A program made the position numbers and the translations under genes. This document shows, piece after piece, positions 44,049-54,809 of a stretch of 64,000 bases of DNA. The stretch covers positions 1 to 64,000 of the forward strand of contig NZ_AWFF01000026.1 of the NCBI RefSeq assembly GCF_000682755.1. Reading direction: 5' to 3'. Position 1 is the first letter of the stretch. Each line of letters opens with the position of its first letter. The notes beneath the pieces are model-generated. The model made no database searches and was not told the DNA's origin. It was given only the letters and a program-made list of their open reading frames with translations. Source of the DNA: Hyphomonas beringensis (GTDB taxonomy: Bacteria > Pseudomonadota > Alphaproteobacteria > Caulobacterales > Hyphomonadaceae).

Positions 44049-44120
44049 GGGATATCTCCAGTAATATGGCTTTGCGGCGGGCATAGACGTATTTCGTGAC
44101 AGTAATGCTGCGTCCGGTGT

Positions 44121-45023
44121 TCAGTCCACCGCTTGTGGCTTACGGCCGCGCTGGGCCAGCCAGACGGCGAACAGGATCAGCAGGCCGCCAGATGCCTGCA
44201 GTGACGTCAGTGTTTCTCCGAACATTTTCCATGAGACGGCCGCCGCGACGACAGGCTGCAACAGAATGATGACGCCTGCGACGGATGTGGGCGCACGGCC
44301 CAGCCCGGTGATGATCAGGCCCTGGCCGATGACGTGAATGAAGATGCCGAGGACCATCGGCACTCTGAAGCCCGAAAGGTCTTCCGGCATGAAGCTTTCG
44401 CCAAAGGCTATCACCATGCCAGCGGCTACGAGCGCCTCGACAAGGGTCAGCCAGAACAGGGTTTCCAGGCCGTTCATGCTGCGCCGGGCGAGCTTTGAGC
44501 ACAGGAAATAGCCAGAGACACATAGTGCTGCGATAATGGCGATACGGTCCCCCGCAAAGGAGGCGCCCTTGTCTGCTTGTCCGCCAAGCGAAAGCGCGGC
44601 AGCGCCGGCGACTGCCAGGACAACGGCCAGGAACCAGATCGGCGCGGGGCGTTCCTTCAGGAACAGCCAGGCCAGAAAGCCCACGCACACGCTGCCAATA
44701 TTCACGATGAAGGTTGCATTGGATACGCTGGTCAGGGTGAGGGACCAGTGCCAGAAGCCGATGTCGAGAGCGAAGCAGATACCGGCCAGAATGGCAAATA
44801 TATTGGGCTTGCCCGGTGCTCTGCGCTCGAACACCACAACAAGGATCAACAAGACAGGCAGGGCAAAAACATAACGCCAGAAGGCAATCGCCTGCGGACC
44901 CATATCTTCCAGGCCGAGCCTTAGCGCGATAGGCGCAAAGCCCACCGCGACGGCGCCGCCCATCAGCATGAGCACACCGAGCCATTCCCGCTGGGCGGGT
45001 GGTGAAATATCTACGCTTGTCAT
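44121..45023 (-). CDS. EamA/DMT-superfamily permease
   Basis: About 300 residues with ten membrane helices and two EamA domains ('MGGAVAVGFAPIALRLGLED' onward, and 'GDRIAIIAALCVSGYFLCSK' onward, ending 'VSWKMFGETLTSLQASGG'). The family exports or imports small metabolites; the substrate is unknown. ATG 45023 overlaps the gluQ stop by the four-base ATGA; the longer frame lies inside gluQ and is not used. Confidence 0.92.
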   Translation of the reverse strand: MTSVDISPPAQREWLGVLMLMGGAVAVGFAPIALRLGLEDMGPQAIAFWRYVFALPVLLILVVVFERRAPGKPNIFAILAGICFALDIGFWHWSLTLTSVSNATFIVNIGSVCVGFLAWLFLKERPAPIWFLAVVLAVAGAAALSLGGQADKGASFAGDRIAIIAALCVSGYFLCSKLARRSMNGLETLFWLTLVEALVAAGMVIAFGESFMPEDLSGFRVPMVLGIFIHVIGQGLIITGLGRAPTSVAGVIILLQPVVAAAVSWKMFGETLTSLQASGGLLILFAVWLAQRGRKPQAVD

Positions 45024-45871
45024 GAAAGGCCTGTCATTGCGCGAATGTCTGTCGGCGTCTTGCCGTCTTCGCGCCATGCACGCAATCCCCTGTCTCCAAA
45101 CCGCTTTGACAGTTTCTTCCCGTCCGGCCCCATGATGAGCGGATGAAAATGATAAAGGGGCTGTGGCCACTCCATCAGGGCCTGCAACAGGGTATGAACG
45201 GATGTCATCTCCCGTATGTCTTCGCCGCGTATGATATGGGTGATGCCCTGGAGGGCGTCATCATGGCAGCAGGCGAGGTGATAGCTGGTCGGCGTTTCCT
45301 TGCGACCCAGCACGACATCCCCAAACGGGGCAGGATCTGCTTTCACGCCATGCAAGCCATCCGGGCCGAACTCGGTATAGGAGAGATCATCATAAGCAGA
45401 GCCGAGCGTGTCCCGTGCGGCAGACAGGGATAACCGCCACGCAAAGGCGTCTCCGCGCTCAAGCCGTTCGGCCTCTTCTGAGGCGGGGAGCTGAGCACCT
45501 ATATAGGCCGTCATCTCAGATTCGGGTTCTGCGTCCAGAATTTCCGCGATCTCACGGCGCGTTTTGAAGCAGCGATAGATCAGGCCTCGTTCCCGCAGGG
45601 TTTCCAGACAGGCTTCATAGTCCTCAAAATGCTCTGACTGGCGGCGGATGGGACCGCTCCATTCCAGGCCCAGCCAGGTCAGGTCTTCCAGTATTGAGGC
45701 TTCATATTCCGGTTTGCAGCGCGTCTGGTCGATGTCTTCCATACGGAGCAGAACGCGCCCCCCGGCAGCGTGTGCAAAGCCCCACACGCAAAAGGCCGAG
45801 GCCGCATGGCCGAGATGCAGATGCCCGGTGGGTGAGGGCGCAAACCGTGTGATGAATTCGCCCTGTGGCAT
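45020..45871 (-). CDS. gluQ: Glutamyl-Q tRNA(Asp) synthetase
   Basis: 283 residues. It is a shortened glutamyl-tRNA synthetase without an anticodon-binding domain, which charges glutamate on queuosine at position 34 of tRNA-Asp. Class I motifs are visible: 'RFAPSPTGHLHLGHAASAF' (HIGH) and 'GKKLSKR' (KMSKS). The zinc-site cysteines usual in this family are only partly evident. ATG 45871 follows an aagggcagga ribosome-binding site. It is co-transcribed with the EamA gene, whose start it overlaps. Confidence 0.94.
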   Translation of the reverse strand: MPQGEFITRFAPSPTGHLHLGHAASAFCVWGFAHAAGGRVLLRMEDIDQTRCKPEYEASILEDLTWLGLEWSGPIRRQSEHFEDYEACLETLRERGLIYRCFKTRREIAEILDAEPESEMTAYIGAQLPASEEAERLERGDAFAWRLSLSAARDTLGSAYDDLSYTEFGPDGLHGVKADPAPFGDVVLGRKETPTSYHLACCHDDALQGITHIIRGEDIREMTSVHTLLQALMEWPQPLYHFHPLIMGPDGKKLSKRFGDRGLRAWREDGKTPTDIRAMTGLS

Positions 45872-46004
45872 TCCTGCCCTTCTTGTCCGAACTGTTGCCT
45901 GAAAGGCGAGTGTAATCATCTGAGGGGCGAGCTGAACAGCGTTTATCAGTTGCATGCATCAAGCAAGAACCGTATCGCACGGATAGACAGGAGGTCCGCC
46001 CTGA

Positions 46005-47072
46005 ATGCCTGTGCTTGCATGGTTTGATACAGCAGAAACCTGGGTTCAGGAGCATGTCCTGCCCGGAGGAGAGATGGCTGCGTTCGGCTTTGTGATGATG
46101 TTGCTCATCATCGCTGCAGTGGTCGTCATCCTGTTTGTATTGCTGGCCAAGACCGTGCGACGGGCCCTGATGGAGTCAGGCCTGCGCCGGGCCGCGAAGG
46201 ACAAATCCCCCGGTTATCGTATCCTGCTTGCGCCGCCAGGCGGACTGTCTGGTGCCAAGGCGGGCAAGTGGCTGATGTCGGCACTGCAGGACCATTTGGG
46301 CGCATTCAATTTCGGTGCTCCGTTCAAGCTGTTTCGTACCTCGCACATACCCGGCGGCCTGGAAGGGCGGGCGCTGGCCAGGGCCCGTCGACGCATGATT
46401 GTCTCCCAGGCCGACATGTTCCTCTGGACAGAGCGCACCGGGCGCGGGGATGAAGGGTTTCTGATCCACGGTCTAAGTCGCGGTGGCGGCTTGCGAGCAG
46501 AAGAAGCGCGGCCTTTCACGCTGGCGCTGCCGGGACGGATTAAGAATCTGGATGGTCAGTTGCCGCGGATCGCGGCCTATTTCCTCGCGCGGGAATTGCA
46601 GCCTGCCCTCGCAAATCCGCAATCCTTCCGGCCGGAGAAAATGAAGCTTCTCGCTGAAGCCCTCGGCGAAATGCTGGATGATTGCGCATCGCTGTCGCCT
46701 GTCTTGCTGCGCAGGCTGGAGGCGGATTTCTGCGCAACGGGGGTACACGTGGCAGAGCAGGCCGGAGACCTGGACGCGCTCGACAGGGTGCTGCGCCTGC
46801 GCCAGGGCCATCTTCAGGCTCCGCAGACCGATAGAGATTCCTGGCGTGTGGTTCAGTCTCATATGGACATCGGCCGTGCACTCATTGCCCGGTCCATGGT
46901 GCAATTCGACCGCAAACAGGTGGAAGATGCGATCTCCCACCTGTCAAAAGTGATTGAGGCCCTGCAGGCGGATCCGACGATTCAGCGCGCGCAAACGGTC
47001 TCCGACACGATGGCCAAGGCCAAGAACATGCTGGAGACGCGCAAGCGCTTTGCCGTGAATTTCGGAGCCTAG
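46005..47072 (+). CDS. Hypothetical membrane-anchored protein
   Basis: 355 residues. One membrane helix at about residues 26-48 ('FVMMLLIIAAVVVILFVLLA') is followed by a basic cytoplasmic segment, a middle domain ('RILLAPPGGLSGAKAGKWLM'), and a helical C-terminal region (about 210-345) that resembles TPR-like repeats ('LDALDRVLRLRQGHLQ', 'QVEDAISHLSKVIEALQ'). No family recognised. The aggaggt ribosome-binding site (45989-45995) is near-perfect, so the gene is real. It diverges from gluQ. Confidence 0.78.
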   Translation: MPVLAWFDTAETWVQEHVLPGGEMAAFGFVMMLLIIAAVVVILFVLLAKTVRRALMESGLRRAAKDKSPGYRILLAPPGGLSGAKAGKWLMSALQDHLGAFNFGAPFKLFRTSHIPGGLEGRALARARRRMIVSQADMFLWTERTGRGDEGFLIHGLSRGGGLRAEEARPFTLALPGRIKNLDGQLPRIAAYFLARELQPALANPQSFRPEKMKLLAEALGEMLDDCASLSPVLLRRLEADFCATGVHVAEQAGDLDALDRVLRLRQGHLQAPQTDRDSWRVVQSHMDIGRALIARSMVQFDRKQVEDAISHLSKVIEALQADPTIQRAQTVSDTMAKAKNMLETRKRFAVNFGA

Positions 47073-47079
47073 ACAGTCG

Positions 47080-47736
47080 TCAGGACGAGACGCCCAGACC
47101 GATCGGGCAGGACACGCCTGTGCCGCCCATACCGCAATAGCCATTCGGGTTCTTCGCCAGATATTGCTGGTGATAGTCTTCGGCGAGATACACCTTGTCC
47201 ACCGGCCTCACTTCCGTCGTGATCTTTGCGGCACGGCCGGATGAGGCGAGCGCCTTTTCATAGGCAGCAATCATCTCGCGGGCCGTTTCGGATTGCGCGT
47301 CAGACGTTGTGTAAATGGCAGAACGGTATTGGGTGCCGATGTCATTGCCTTGACGCATGCCCTGGGTCGGGTCATGGTTTTCCAGGAACAGCTTCATCAG
47401 CTCTGCAAAGCTGACCTCTTCCGGATTGAAGATGACTTCCACGATTTCCGTATGGCCCGTTCCGCCTGAGCAGACTTCGTCATAGGTCGGGTTGGGCGTG
47501 ATACCGCCAGCATAGCCGACACGGGTCAGCCAGACGCCATCCTGTTGCCAGAACTTCCGCTCGGCGCCCCAGAAGCAGCCCAGCCCGAAGACGGCGGCTT
47601 CATAACCATCTGGCACAGGGCCCTGAAGGTCACGTCCGAAGACATAATGAGTGCTCGCCGTAGGGATCGCGGAAGGGCGCCCGGGCAGGGCACTCTGGGC
47701 ATCCGGCAGGGGCGCGGGTTTCTTTGAAAACAGCAT
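47080..47736 (-). CDS. msrA: Peptide methionine sulfoxide reductase MsrA
   Basis: 218 residues. It repairs methionine-S-sulfoxide in proteins. The catalytic cysteine is in '[12 protein letters not shown]', and '[10 protein letters not shown]', '[18 protein letters not shown]' and '[20 protein letters not shown]' (with a recycling Cys) are present. An N-terminal extension of about 45 residues precedes the usual core, as in E. coli MsrA. ATG 47736 has an aaaggga ribosome-binding site. Confidence 0.96.
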   Translation of the reverse strand: MLFSKKPAPLPDAQSALPGRPSAIPTASTHYVFGRDLQGPVPDGYEAAVFGLGCFWGAERKFWQQDGVWLTRVGYAGGITPNPTYDEVCSGGTGHTEIVEVIFNPEEVSFAELMKLFLENHDPTQGMRQGNDIGTQYRSAIYTTSDAQSETAREMIAAYEKALASSGRAAKITTEVRPVDKVYLAEDYHQQYLAKNPNGYCGMGGTGVSCPIGLGVSS

Positions 47737-47843
47737 ATCAGTTTCCCTTTCTGCAGCTGATATGGGTTTGGCTGCCCAGAACGGCAATCACGGTCTTGCG
47801 ATCTGCATGGTCATCCGCTATTGGCCTCCATTCTGCTGAGCGC

Positions 47844-47933
47844 GGTGAGGTGGCCGAGTGGTCGAAGGCGCACGCCTGGAAAGTGTGTAGGCTAGCAATA
47901 GTCTCCAGGGTTCGAATCCCTGTCTCACCGCCA
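47844..47933 (+). tRNA. tRNA-Ser, anticodon GGA
   Basis: A 90-base gene with acceptor stem ggtgagg/tctcacc, discriminator G and encoded CCA (47931-47933). The anticodon stem cacgc/gtgtg carries the loop ctggaaa, anticodon GGA at 47878-47880, reading UCC and UCU. A long variable arm follows (about 47886-47906), as in all serine tRNAs, and the T-loop is ttcgaatc. Confidence 0.97.
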
Positions 47934-48103
47934 GCAGATCTTTCAGACATGGTATTTTGGCGCGCTCTCGCATGAGGGCGCTGGCCTGATCTGCAATCCC
48001 GCATATCTGCCAACACATGACAAAGTGCATCCGGCATGCTCTCAGGCTTGGTTCAAAATTCTAGCATAACACGGGGTATAGTGTGCTGGCCGGTATGGCC
48101 TGA

Positions 48104-49639
<1,536 letters not shown>

Positions 49640-49649
49640 CGCCCGCTTT

Positions 49650-50345
49650 TCAGAGGGACAGCCTGAGCAGTTCCTCGGCCATCTTGTACCCTTCGCGCAT
49701 GGGTTCGATCACGGGCAGGCCATCCTTTTCAAGGATTGGCTTCATGTCTGCCATGCAGGTGCAGCCGAGCATGATTGTGTCCACTCCGTCATCTTTCAGC
49801 GCATCGTGGCAAACCTTTTTGACAGTTTGCATGGGTACATACTGACATGCCTGCATGCCGGTTATGAGATTATCATCCTGACCCATTGTCGCCAGATCAT
49901 TGTCTTCCGACATGAAGTGTATCTTCCTGGGGGTTCTCTCGACATCAGCGGCACCGAGAACGTGCTCATAGATGAATTTCATCGCAGGGGGCCAGAGTGT
50001 GACGATGGAATATTTCGGGCTTATCAAGGTGGCGGCACGAATGGCGGCGCTACCCGACCCTGCGACCGGAATTTTGATGCTCTGTCGCAACTCTTCCAAC
50101 CCATAGTCACCGACGGTGTTTACATACACAGCATCATATCCCGCTTTTTCTGCGGCGATACCGGCGGCAAGGTAGGCTTGCACGGCTTTTTCACGCGCTG
50201 CCGGGGTCGAAGGGAACACGGATCCTGGCACCGGCAGCAGAACCGGCTCTATGTCTGAGGACGCAACGTCTCGTATGGCATCGGGAATGCTGGTTTCTTG
50301 AACATTGGAGTCTCCCGTTCCCAGAACGGCGATTTTCAGGGACAT
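49650..50345 (-). CDS. Asp/Glu racemase-superfamily protein, atypical active site
   Basis: 231 residues with the two-domain Asp/Glu racemase fold, closest by eye to the hydantoin racemase branch ('KIAVLGTGDSN', 'DTIMLGCTCMADMK', 'PVIEPMREGYKMAEEL'). Racemases of this fold use two cysteines. The second is present in 'GCTCMAD', but the first site reads 'VYVNTVGDYG', with Thr where Cys is expected. It may therefore be a single-cysteine enzyme such as a decarboxylase or isomerase, or an amidase-type relative. ATG 50345 has a gaggt ribosome-binding site. It converges with the CoA-transferase gene. Confidence 0.82.
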   Translation of the reverse strand: MSLKIAVLGTGDSNVQETSIPDAIRDVASSDIEPVLLPVPGSVFPSTPAAREKAVQAYLAAGIAAEKAGYDAVYVNTVGDYGLEELRQSIKIPVAGSGSAAIRAATLISPKYSIVTLWPPAMKFIYEHVLGAADVERTPRKIHFMSEDNDLATMGQDDNLITGMQACQYVPMQTVKKVCHDALKDDGVDTIMLGCTCMADMKPILEKDGLPVIEPMREGYKMAEELLRLSL

Positions 50346-50642
50346 TGCAAACCTCATACTGACAAGTCGCAAGTATGGTATATCATTTGGGCGGCTTGTC
50401 AGCCTTCTGGGCAGTATTTTTTTGCGGCGGTATTCCAGCCCGAAGGTGGTAAGTCCGTATAAGGATTTGTTGTGCCGTATCTGACGTTCAGACGGATGTT
50501 GGTGTCAGGACTCTTAGGGGGCGCTCTTGGCTGTCATTAATCAATTTCAGCGGTGCAATTACTTTACGGATTTTGAGTTAATATTAACGAATGAGGTGAA
50601 TTCTAGGCATCTACCTATCAAGCCCTTGCCAAGGATTTTGCC

Positions 50643-51125
50643 ATGCTGAAGCGTGTCGCCGCCTCTCTTGCCGGAACCCTCATGATCGGACTTCCGGCCC
50701 TCGCTCAGGATCTGGTTGTTGAGCAGACCTTCGAACGCGCCATCGTCATCGAAGACGAGGAAGGCGGCGTCGAAATGGAATTGCTGCCTGCGGACGAAGT
50801 GAAACCTGGCGAACAGCTTTTCTACTCGGTGACCTATATCAATGACAGCGAAGAGCCTGCGACAGATGTCGTTCTGACGCTGCCAGTCCCGGAAGATGTC
50901 AGCCTTCTGGAAGACTCCGCTGTTGCGGAATATGACGAGGCCTTTGTGGATTTCTCGATCGATGGCGGCAAGACCTACATTTCGGGCGCGCGCCTTGTGT
51001 CTGACAGTGCCACCCCGGCGCACCTGGAAATTCCTGAAGAGATTACGCACATGCGCTGGACCTTTAGCCAGGAAATCGCACCAAAGGATTCCGGCCGGAT
51101 TTTCTTTGCGGCCATCCTTAAATAG
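50643..51125 (+). CDS. Exported protein with a DUF11-like beta domain
   Basis: 160 residues. A signal peptide (cleavage after 'LPALAQD') precedes an Ig-like beta domain: 'DEVKPGEQLFYSVTYINDSE', 'ATDVVLTLPVPEDVSLLEDS', which matches DUF11-type conserved repeats seen in surface proteins. The mature protein is strongly acidic. Function unknown. ATG 50643 is preceded by ccaaggattt. It lies 60 bases upstream of trpF on the same strand, after about 300 bases (50346-50642) in which I see no gene. Confidence 0.78.
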   Translation: MLKRVAASLAGTLMIGLPALAQDLVVEQTFERAIVIEDEEGGVEMELLPADEVKPGEQLFYSVTYINDSEEPATDVVLTLPVPEDVSLLEDSAVAEYDEAFVDFSIDGGKTYISGARLVSDSATPAHLEIPEEITHMRWTFSQEIAPKDSGRIFFAAILK

Positions 51126-51185
51126 GCTCCGGCTTTAACCATAGGCGATTGACCGGCAGGCCCTGCCTGACGTAACGCCCTTGCC

Positions 51186-51812
51186 ATGACCCAGGTAAAG
51201 ATTTGCGGCTTGACCGATCCGGACCTCGTGCGCTTCGCTGCGCAGAAGGGGGCAGACTGGATTGGCTTTGTCTTCGTTGAGGCAAGTCCCCGTCACGTGA
51301 CAGAGGCGGCGGCCGCGACATTGCTGATGCAGGCAGGGCGCGCCGTGCCCGTCGCGCTTCTGGTCGACCCCGATGATGCTCAAATCCAGCGGATCGTCGC
51401 TCTGGGTATTCGCACCTTGCAGTTGCATGGGTCTGAAACGCCTGAGCGTGTGACGGCGATCAAGGCAGCGACGGGAGTAGAGGTGTGGAAGGCCTTGGGA
51501 GTTGCCGCGCCTGAGGATCTGGAGCGGGCCGCGCTGTATACGGCTGCAGACCGCCTGCTCATTGATGCAAAACCTCCACACGGCGCTGATCGCACGGGTG
51601 GTCATGGCCTCGCTTTTGACTGGACGCTTCTGGAGGGCTGGAGTGCGCCGAAGCCCTGGCTGCTGGCTGGCGGGCTGACGGCCGAAAACGTGGCTGAAGC
51701 CATCCGGCTGACAGGCGCGCCGGCTGTTGATGTTTCTTCAGGCGTCGAGCGGCTGAAGGGGCTCAAGGACCGCGCCCTGGTGCAGGCCTTCATTGAGGCG
51801 GCCAAGGCGTAG
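51186..51812 (+). CDS. trpF: Phosphoribosylanthranilate isomerase
   Basis: 208 residues. A TIM-barrel enzyme that carries out the Amadori rearrangement in tryptophan synthesis. The family opening '[12 protein letters not shown]' contains the catalytic Cys (Cys7-equivalent) and the middle '[12 protein letters not shown]' and '[17 protein letters not shown]' are typical; catalytic Asp is in 'LLIDAKPP'. First gene of the trp-acc-fol run; trpB begins 100 bases after its stop. Confidence 0.95.
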   Translation: MTQVKICGLTDPDLVRFAAQKGADWIGFVFVEASPRHVTEAAAATLLMQAGRAVPVALLVDPDDAQIQRIVALGIRTLQLHGSETPERVTAIKAATGVEVWKALGVAAPEDLERAALYTAADRLLIDAKPPHGADRTGGHGLAFDWTLLEGWSAPKPWLLAGGLTAENVAEAIRLTGAPAVDVSSGVERLKGLKDRALVQAFIEAAKA

Positions 51813-51912
51813 CAGAAATCTTACGTGTCGCAGCCATGTGTCACCGCTACGCTTTCCTTGGCCAGCCCTTCGGTCTAAGTACACACGCGTGATTGCAAGG
51901 AAAGCAGGACAA

Positions 51913-53124
51913 ATGGATTTGCGGAATACATGGGACCAATGGCCGGACGTGAATGGCCGTTTCGGAGAGTTTGGCGGTCGGTATGTGGCCGAAACGCTGA
52001 TGCCGCTCATCCTTGAGCTTGAGGCCGAGTACCGCAAGGCCAAGGAAGATCCAGCCTTCAAGGAGCAGATGGACGATTTATGGACCCATTATGTCGGCCG
52101 TCCATCCCCGCTTTATTTTGCCGAGCGCATGACCGAACATTTCGGCGGCGCGAAGATCTACTTCAAGCGCGACGAGCTGAACCATACCGGCGCGCACAAG
52201 ATCAATAACTGCCTGGGTCAGGTTCTGTTGGCCATGCGTATGGGCAAGACCCGCATTATTGCAGAGACCGGCGCGGGCCAGCACGGCGTTGCAACGGCAA
52301 CGATCTGCGCGCGCTTTGGCCTGAAATGCGTCGTGTTCATGGGCGAGACGGATGTCGAACGCCAAAAGCCGAACGTTTTCCGCATGCGCCTGCTGGGCGC
52401 CGAGATTGTTCCTGTCTCTTCCGGAACCGGCACGCTGAAGGATGCGATGAACGAAGCCCTGCGTGACTGGGTGACGAATGTGGAAGACACTTTCTACTGC
52501 ATTGGCACGGCAGCGGGGCCTCATCCGTATCCGGAGCTGGTGCGTGATTTCCAGAGCATCATCGGCAAGGAAGCGCGCGCTCAGATTCTTGAGCGCGAAG
52601 GCCGCCTGCCAGACGTCGTGATGGCGTGTATCGGCGGCGGGTCCAATGCAATCGGACTGTTCCATCCCTTCCTGGAAGATGAAGGGGTGCGTATGCTGGG
52701 TGTCGAGGCTGCGGGCCATGGCATTGAAACCGGCGAACATGCGGCCGCCCTGAATGGCGGCAAGCCGGGTATCCTGCATGGTAACAAGACTTATCTTCTG
52801 CAGACGGATGACGGGCAGATCGTGGATGCGCATTCGATCTCTGCCGGGCTCGACTATCCGGGCATCGGGCCGGAACATGCCTTCCTGCGTGACTCAGGCC
52901 GGGCGGAATATCTCTCCTGCACCGACAAAGAGGCGCTTGAAGCCTTCCAGCTCTGTACCCGTCTGGAAGGCATCATTCCGGCGCTTGAGCCCTCGCACGC
53001 CATTGCGCGCGTTGGCGAGGTGGCCAAGGAGTTGGGGCCTGATGGCTTGATCGTTTTGAATATGTGCGGCCGGGGCGACAAGGACGTGTTTTCTGTCGCC
53101 AAGGCGCTCGGTGTAGACATGTAG
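51913..53124 (+). CDS. trpB: Tryptophan synthase beta chain
   Basis: 403 residues. It joins indole to serine with pyridoxal phosphate. The PLP lysine is Lys96 in '[15 protein letters not shown]', and the phosphate-binding '[12 protein letters not shown]' is intact. '[16 protein letters not shown]' opens the family core, supporting ATG 51913 with an aaggaaagcagga region upstream. It works as a complex with TrpA, encoded two genes further on. Confidence 0.98.
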   Translation: MDLRNTWDQWPDVNGRFGEFGGRYVAETLMPLILELEAEYRKAKEDPAFKEQMDDLWTHYVGRPSPLYFAERMTEHFGGAKIYFKRDELNHTGAHKINNCLGQVLLAMRMGKTRIIAETGAGQHGVATATICARFGLKCVVFMGETDVERQKPNVFRMRLLGAEIVPVSSGTGTLKDAMNEALRDWVTNVEDTFYCIGTAAGPHPYPELVRDFQSIIGKEARAQILEREGRLPDVVMACIGGGSNAIGLFHPFLEDEGVRMLGVEAAGHGIETGEHAAALNGGKPGILHGNKTYLLQTDDGQIVDAHSISAGLDYPGIGPEHAFLRDSGRAEYLSCTDKEALEAFQLCTRLEGIIPALEPSHAIARVGEVAKELGPDGLIVLNMCGRGDKDVFSVAKALGVDM

Positions 53125-53182
53125 AAGCTGTGGGGGTGGCCCCTCAGCCGCCCTTGCGCGAACAGAAAAAGGGGAGGGGCAG

Positions 53183-53578
53183 ATGATCTCCCACATTACG
53201 CTTGGAACGAATGACCTGGACCGTGCGGTCGCGTTTTATGACCCGATCATGCAGTCGCTGGGTCATGTTCGTGTGCCATTTGAGCGGTCGGACCCCTTCA
53301 TCATGTGGAAGGACCCGTCGATGGACCGGCCATTGATTGCCCTGACCCGCCCGGTCAATGGCGCGCCACATGAGCCTGGAAACGGCCAGATGGTTGCCTT
53401 TGTGGCTCCGGACCGGCCGACAGTAGATGCGGTGCATGCCCTGGCCATGGAGGCGGGCGGACAGGATGAAGGCGCGCCGGGTTTGCGCCCGCTGTATCAT
53501 CCAAATTATTACGGCGCGTATTTCCGTGATCCGGACGGCAACAAGATTTGTATCGTCTGCCATGACGCGGTGGACTGA
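53183..53578 (+). CDS. VOC-family (glyoxalase/dioxygenase fold) protein
   Basis: 131 residues of one vicinal-oxygen-chelate domain: 'ISHITLGTNDLDRAVAFYDP' at the start and 'YGAYFRDPDGNKICIVCH' at the end. Metal-ligand positions (His near the start, Glu/Cys near the end) suggest a bound divalent metal is possible. Function unknown. It sits between trpB and trpA in the operon with a gaggggcag ribosome-binding site. Confidence 0.9.
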   Translation: MISHITLGTNDLDRAVAFYDPIMQSLGHVRVPFERSDPFIMWKDPSMDRPLIALTRPVNGAPHEPGNGQMVAFVAPDRPTVDAVHALAMEAGGQDEGAPGLRPLYHPNYYGAYFRDPDGNKICIVCHDAVD

Positions 53579-53633
53579 GACGGTGTAAGATGCTCACTGT
53601 GTTTCACCTGAATGAAGTCTCTGGGGGATTGAT

Positions 53634-53954
53634 GTGACAGACCTTCTTCTCATTCGCATTACCTGTCCCTCGCGCCGTGTGGCCGAAGAGATCGGCGATG
53701 CTGCGATTGAGCATCGGCTGGCAGCCTGCGCAAATCTGGAAGGGCCGGTGTCTTCCACCTATCGCTGGAAAGGTGTGGTGGAGCAGGCGTTCGAGTTCAT
53801 TCTCTGGCTGAAAGCGCCCAAAGCGAACTGGGACCGTGTTGAAGCTCTGGTCCTGACACACCATCCTTATGATGTGCCTGCAATGGTGGCTTTGCCTTGC
53901 ATTCAGGCGAATGCGCCTTATGAGGCGTGGGTTCACGAGAATACGGACACCTGA
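53634..53954 (+). CDS. cutA: Divalent-cation tolerance protein CutA
   Basis: 106 residues, the trimeric CutA1 fold. Seen are 'ITCPSRRVAEEIGDAAIEHR', 'LAACANLEGPVSSTYRWKGV' and 'VEALVLTHHPYDVPAMVALP'. CutA is linked to copper tolerance but its mechanism is unknown. The start is GTG 53634 with a ggggga ribosome-binding site. Its TGA overlaps the trpA ATG by one base (TGATG), which couples the two. Confidence 0.95.
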   Translation: MTDLLLIRITCPSRRVAEEIGDAAIEHRLAACANLEGPVSSTYRWKGVVEQAFEFILWLKAPKANWDRVEALVLTHHPYDVPAMVALPCIQANAPYEAWVHENTDT

Positions 53955-54781
53955 TGCCTACTTCCCGAATTTCTGATGCCTTCGCCCGTGCCAAGGGCGA
54001 GAACCGCGCCGCTTTGGTGACATACATCATGGCAGGCGACCCTGACCTGGAAACCAGTTTTGAGGCGATGAAGGCTCTGCGCGACAATGGCGCCGACATC
54101 ATTGAGCTTGGCGCCCCGTTCACAGACCCCATGGCCGATGGTGCGTCCATCCAGAAAGCCGGCCTGCGTTCGCTGGCCAAGGGCACGACATTACGCGACA
54201 CGCTGAAACTGGCCGCGCGCTTCCGTGAGGAAGATCAGACCACCCCGCTGATCCTGATGGGATATGCCAATCCTGTTTTCCGCATGGGCTATGGCGAATT
54301 TGCCAGCGCGGCTGCCGAGGCGGGCATCGATGGCACGATCCTGGTCGATTTGCCGCCCGAAGAGGATGGCGAACTGCGGGAAGAATACGCAAAACATGAT
54401 CTGTCGGTCATCCGTCTTGCGACGCCGACCACCCACGAAGCCCGCATGGCAAAAGTTGCCGAAGGGGCGAGTGGTTTCCTCTATTTTGTTGCTGTGACGG
54501 GAGTTACAGGGGCTGGAAGCGCTGATCCAAAAGCGATTTCTGGGAACATTGAGATGGCCAAACGCGTTTCAGGATTGCCCGTTTGTGTAGGCTTTGGTGT
54601 CAAATCTGGCGCACAGGCTGCAGAAATGGCTAAAATCGCTGATGGGGTTGTCGTAGGCTCCGCTTTCGTGGACCATGCTGAAAAGGCCCATGAATCAGGG
54701 GATTTTTCCAGTGCGCCGCGGGGAATGGGCGTTCTGGCGCAAGAGTTAAGCTCGGCAATCAAAGAGGTTGCCAAGCCCTAA
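53954..54781 (+). CDS. trpA: Tryptophan synthase alpha chain
   Basis: 275 residues, a TIM barrel that splits indole-3-glycerol phosphate to indole. The catalytic acids are Glu51 and Asp62 in 'IIELGAPFTDPMADG', and the phosphate loop 'VTGVTGAGSADPKAI' and 'VCVGFGVKSGAQA' are intact. ATG 53954 overlaps the cutA stop; a longer frame from 53927 lies inside cutA. It partners TrpB. Confidence 0.97.
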   Translation: MPTSRISDAFARAKGENRAALVTYIMAGDPDLETSFEAMKALRDNGADIIELGAPFTDPMADGASIQKAGLRSLAKGTTLRDTLKLAARFREEDQTTPLILMGYANPVFRMGYGEFASAAAEAGIDGTILVDLPPEEDGELREEYAKHDLSVIRLATPTTHEARMAKVAEGASGFLYFVAVTGVTGAGSADPKAISGNIEMAKRVSGLPVCVGFGVKSGAQAAEMAKIADGVVVGSAFVDHAEKAHESGDFSSAPRGMGVLAQELSSAIKEVAKP

Positions 54782-54809
54782 TAATGAATGCCGCCGAGGA
54801 GGTTGAGGC

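Noticed and set aside
51836-51892. 18-codon leader peptide before trpB, as in trp attenuation
   Set aside because: The short frame has no tryptophan codon and no terminator/antiterminator pair was seen.
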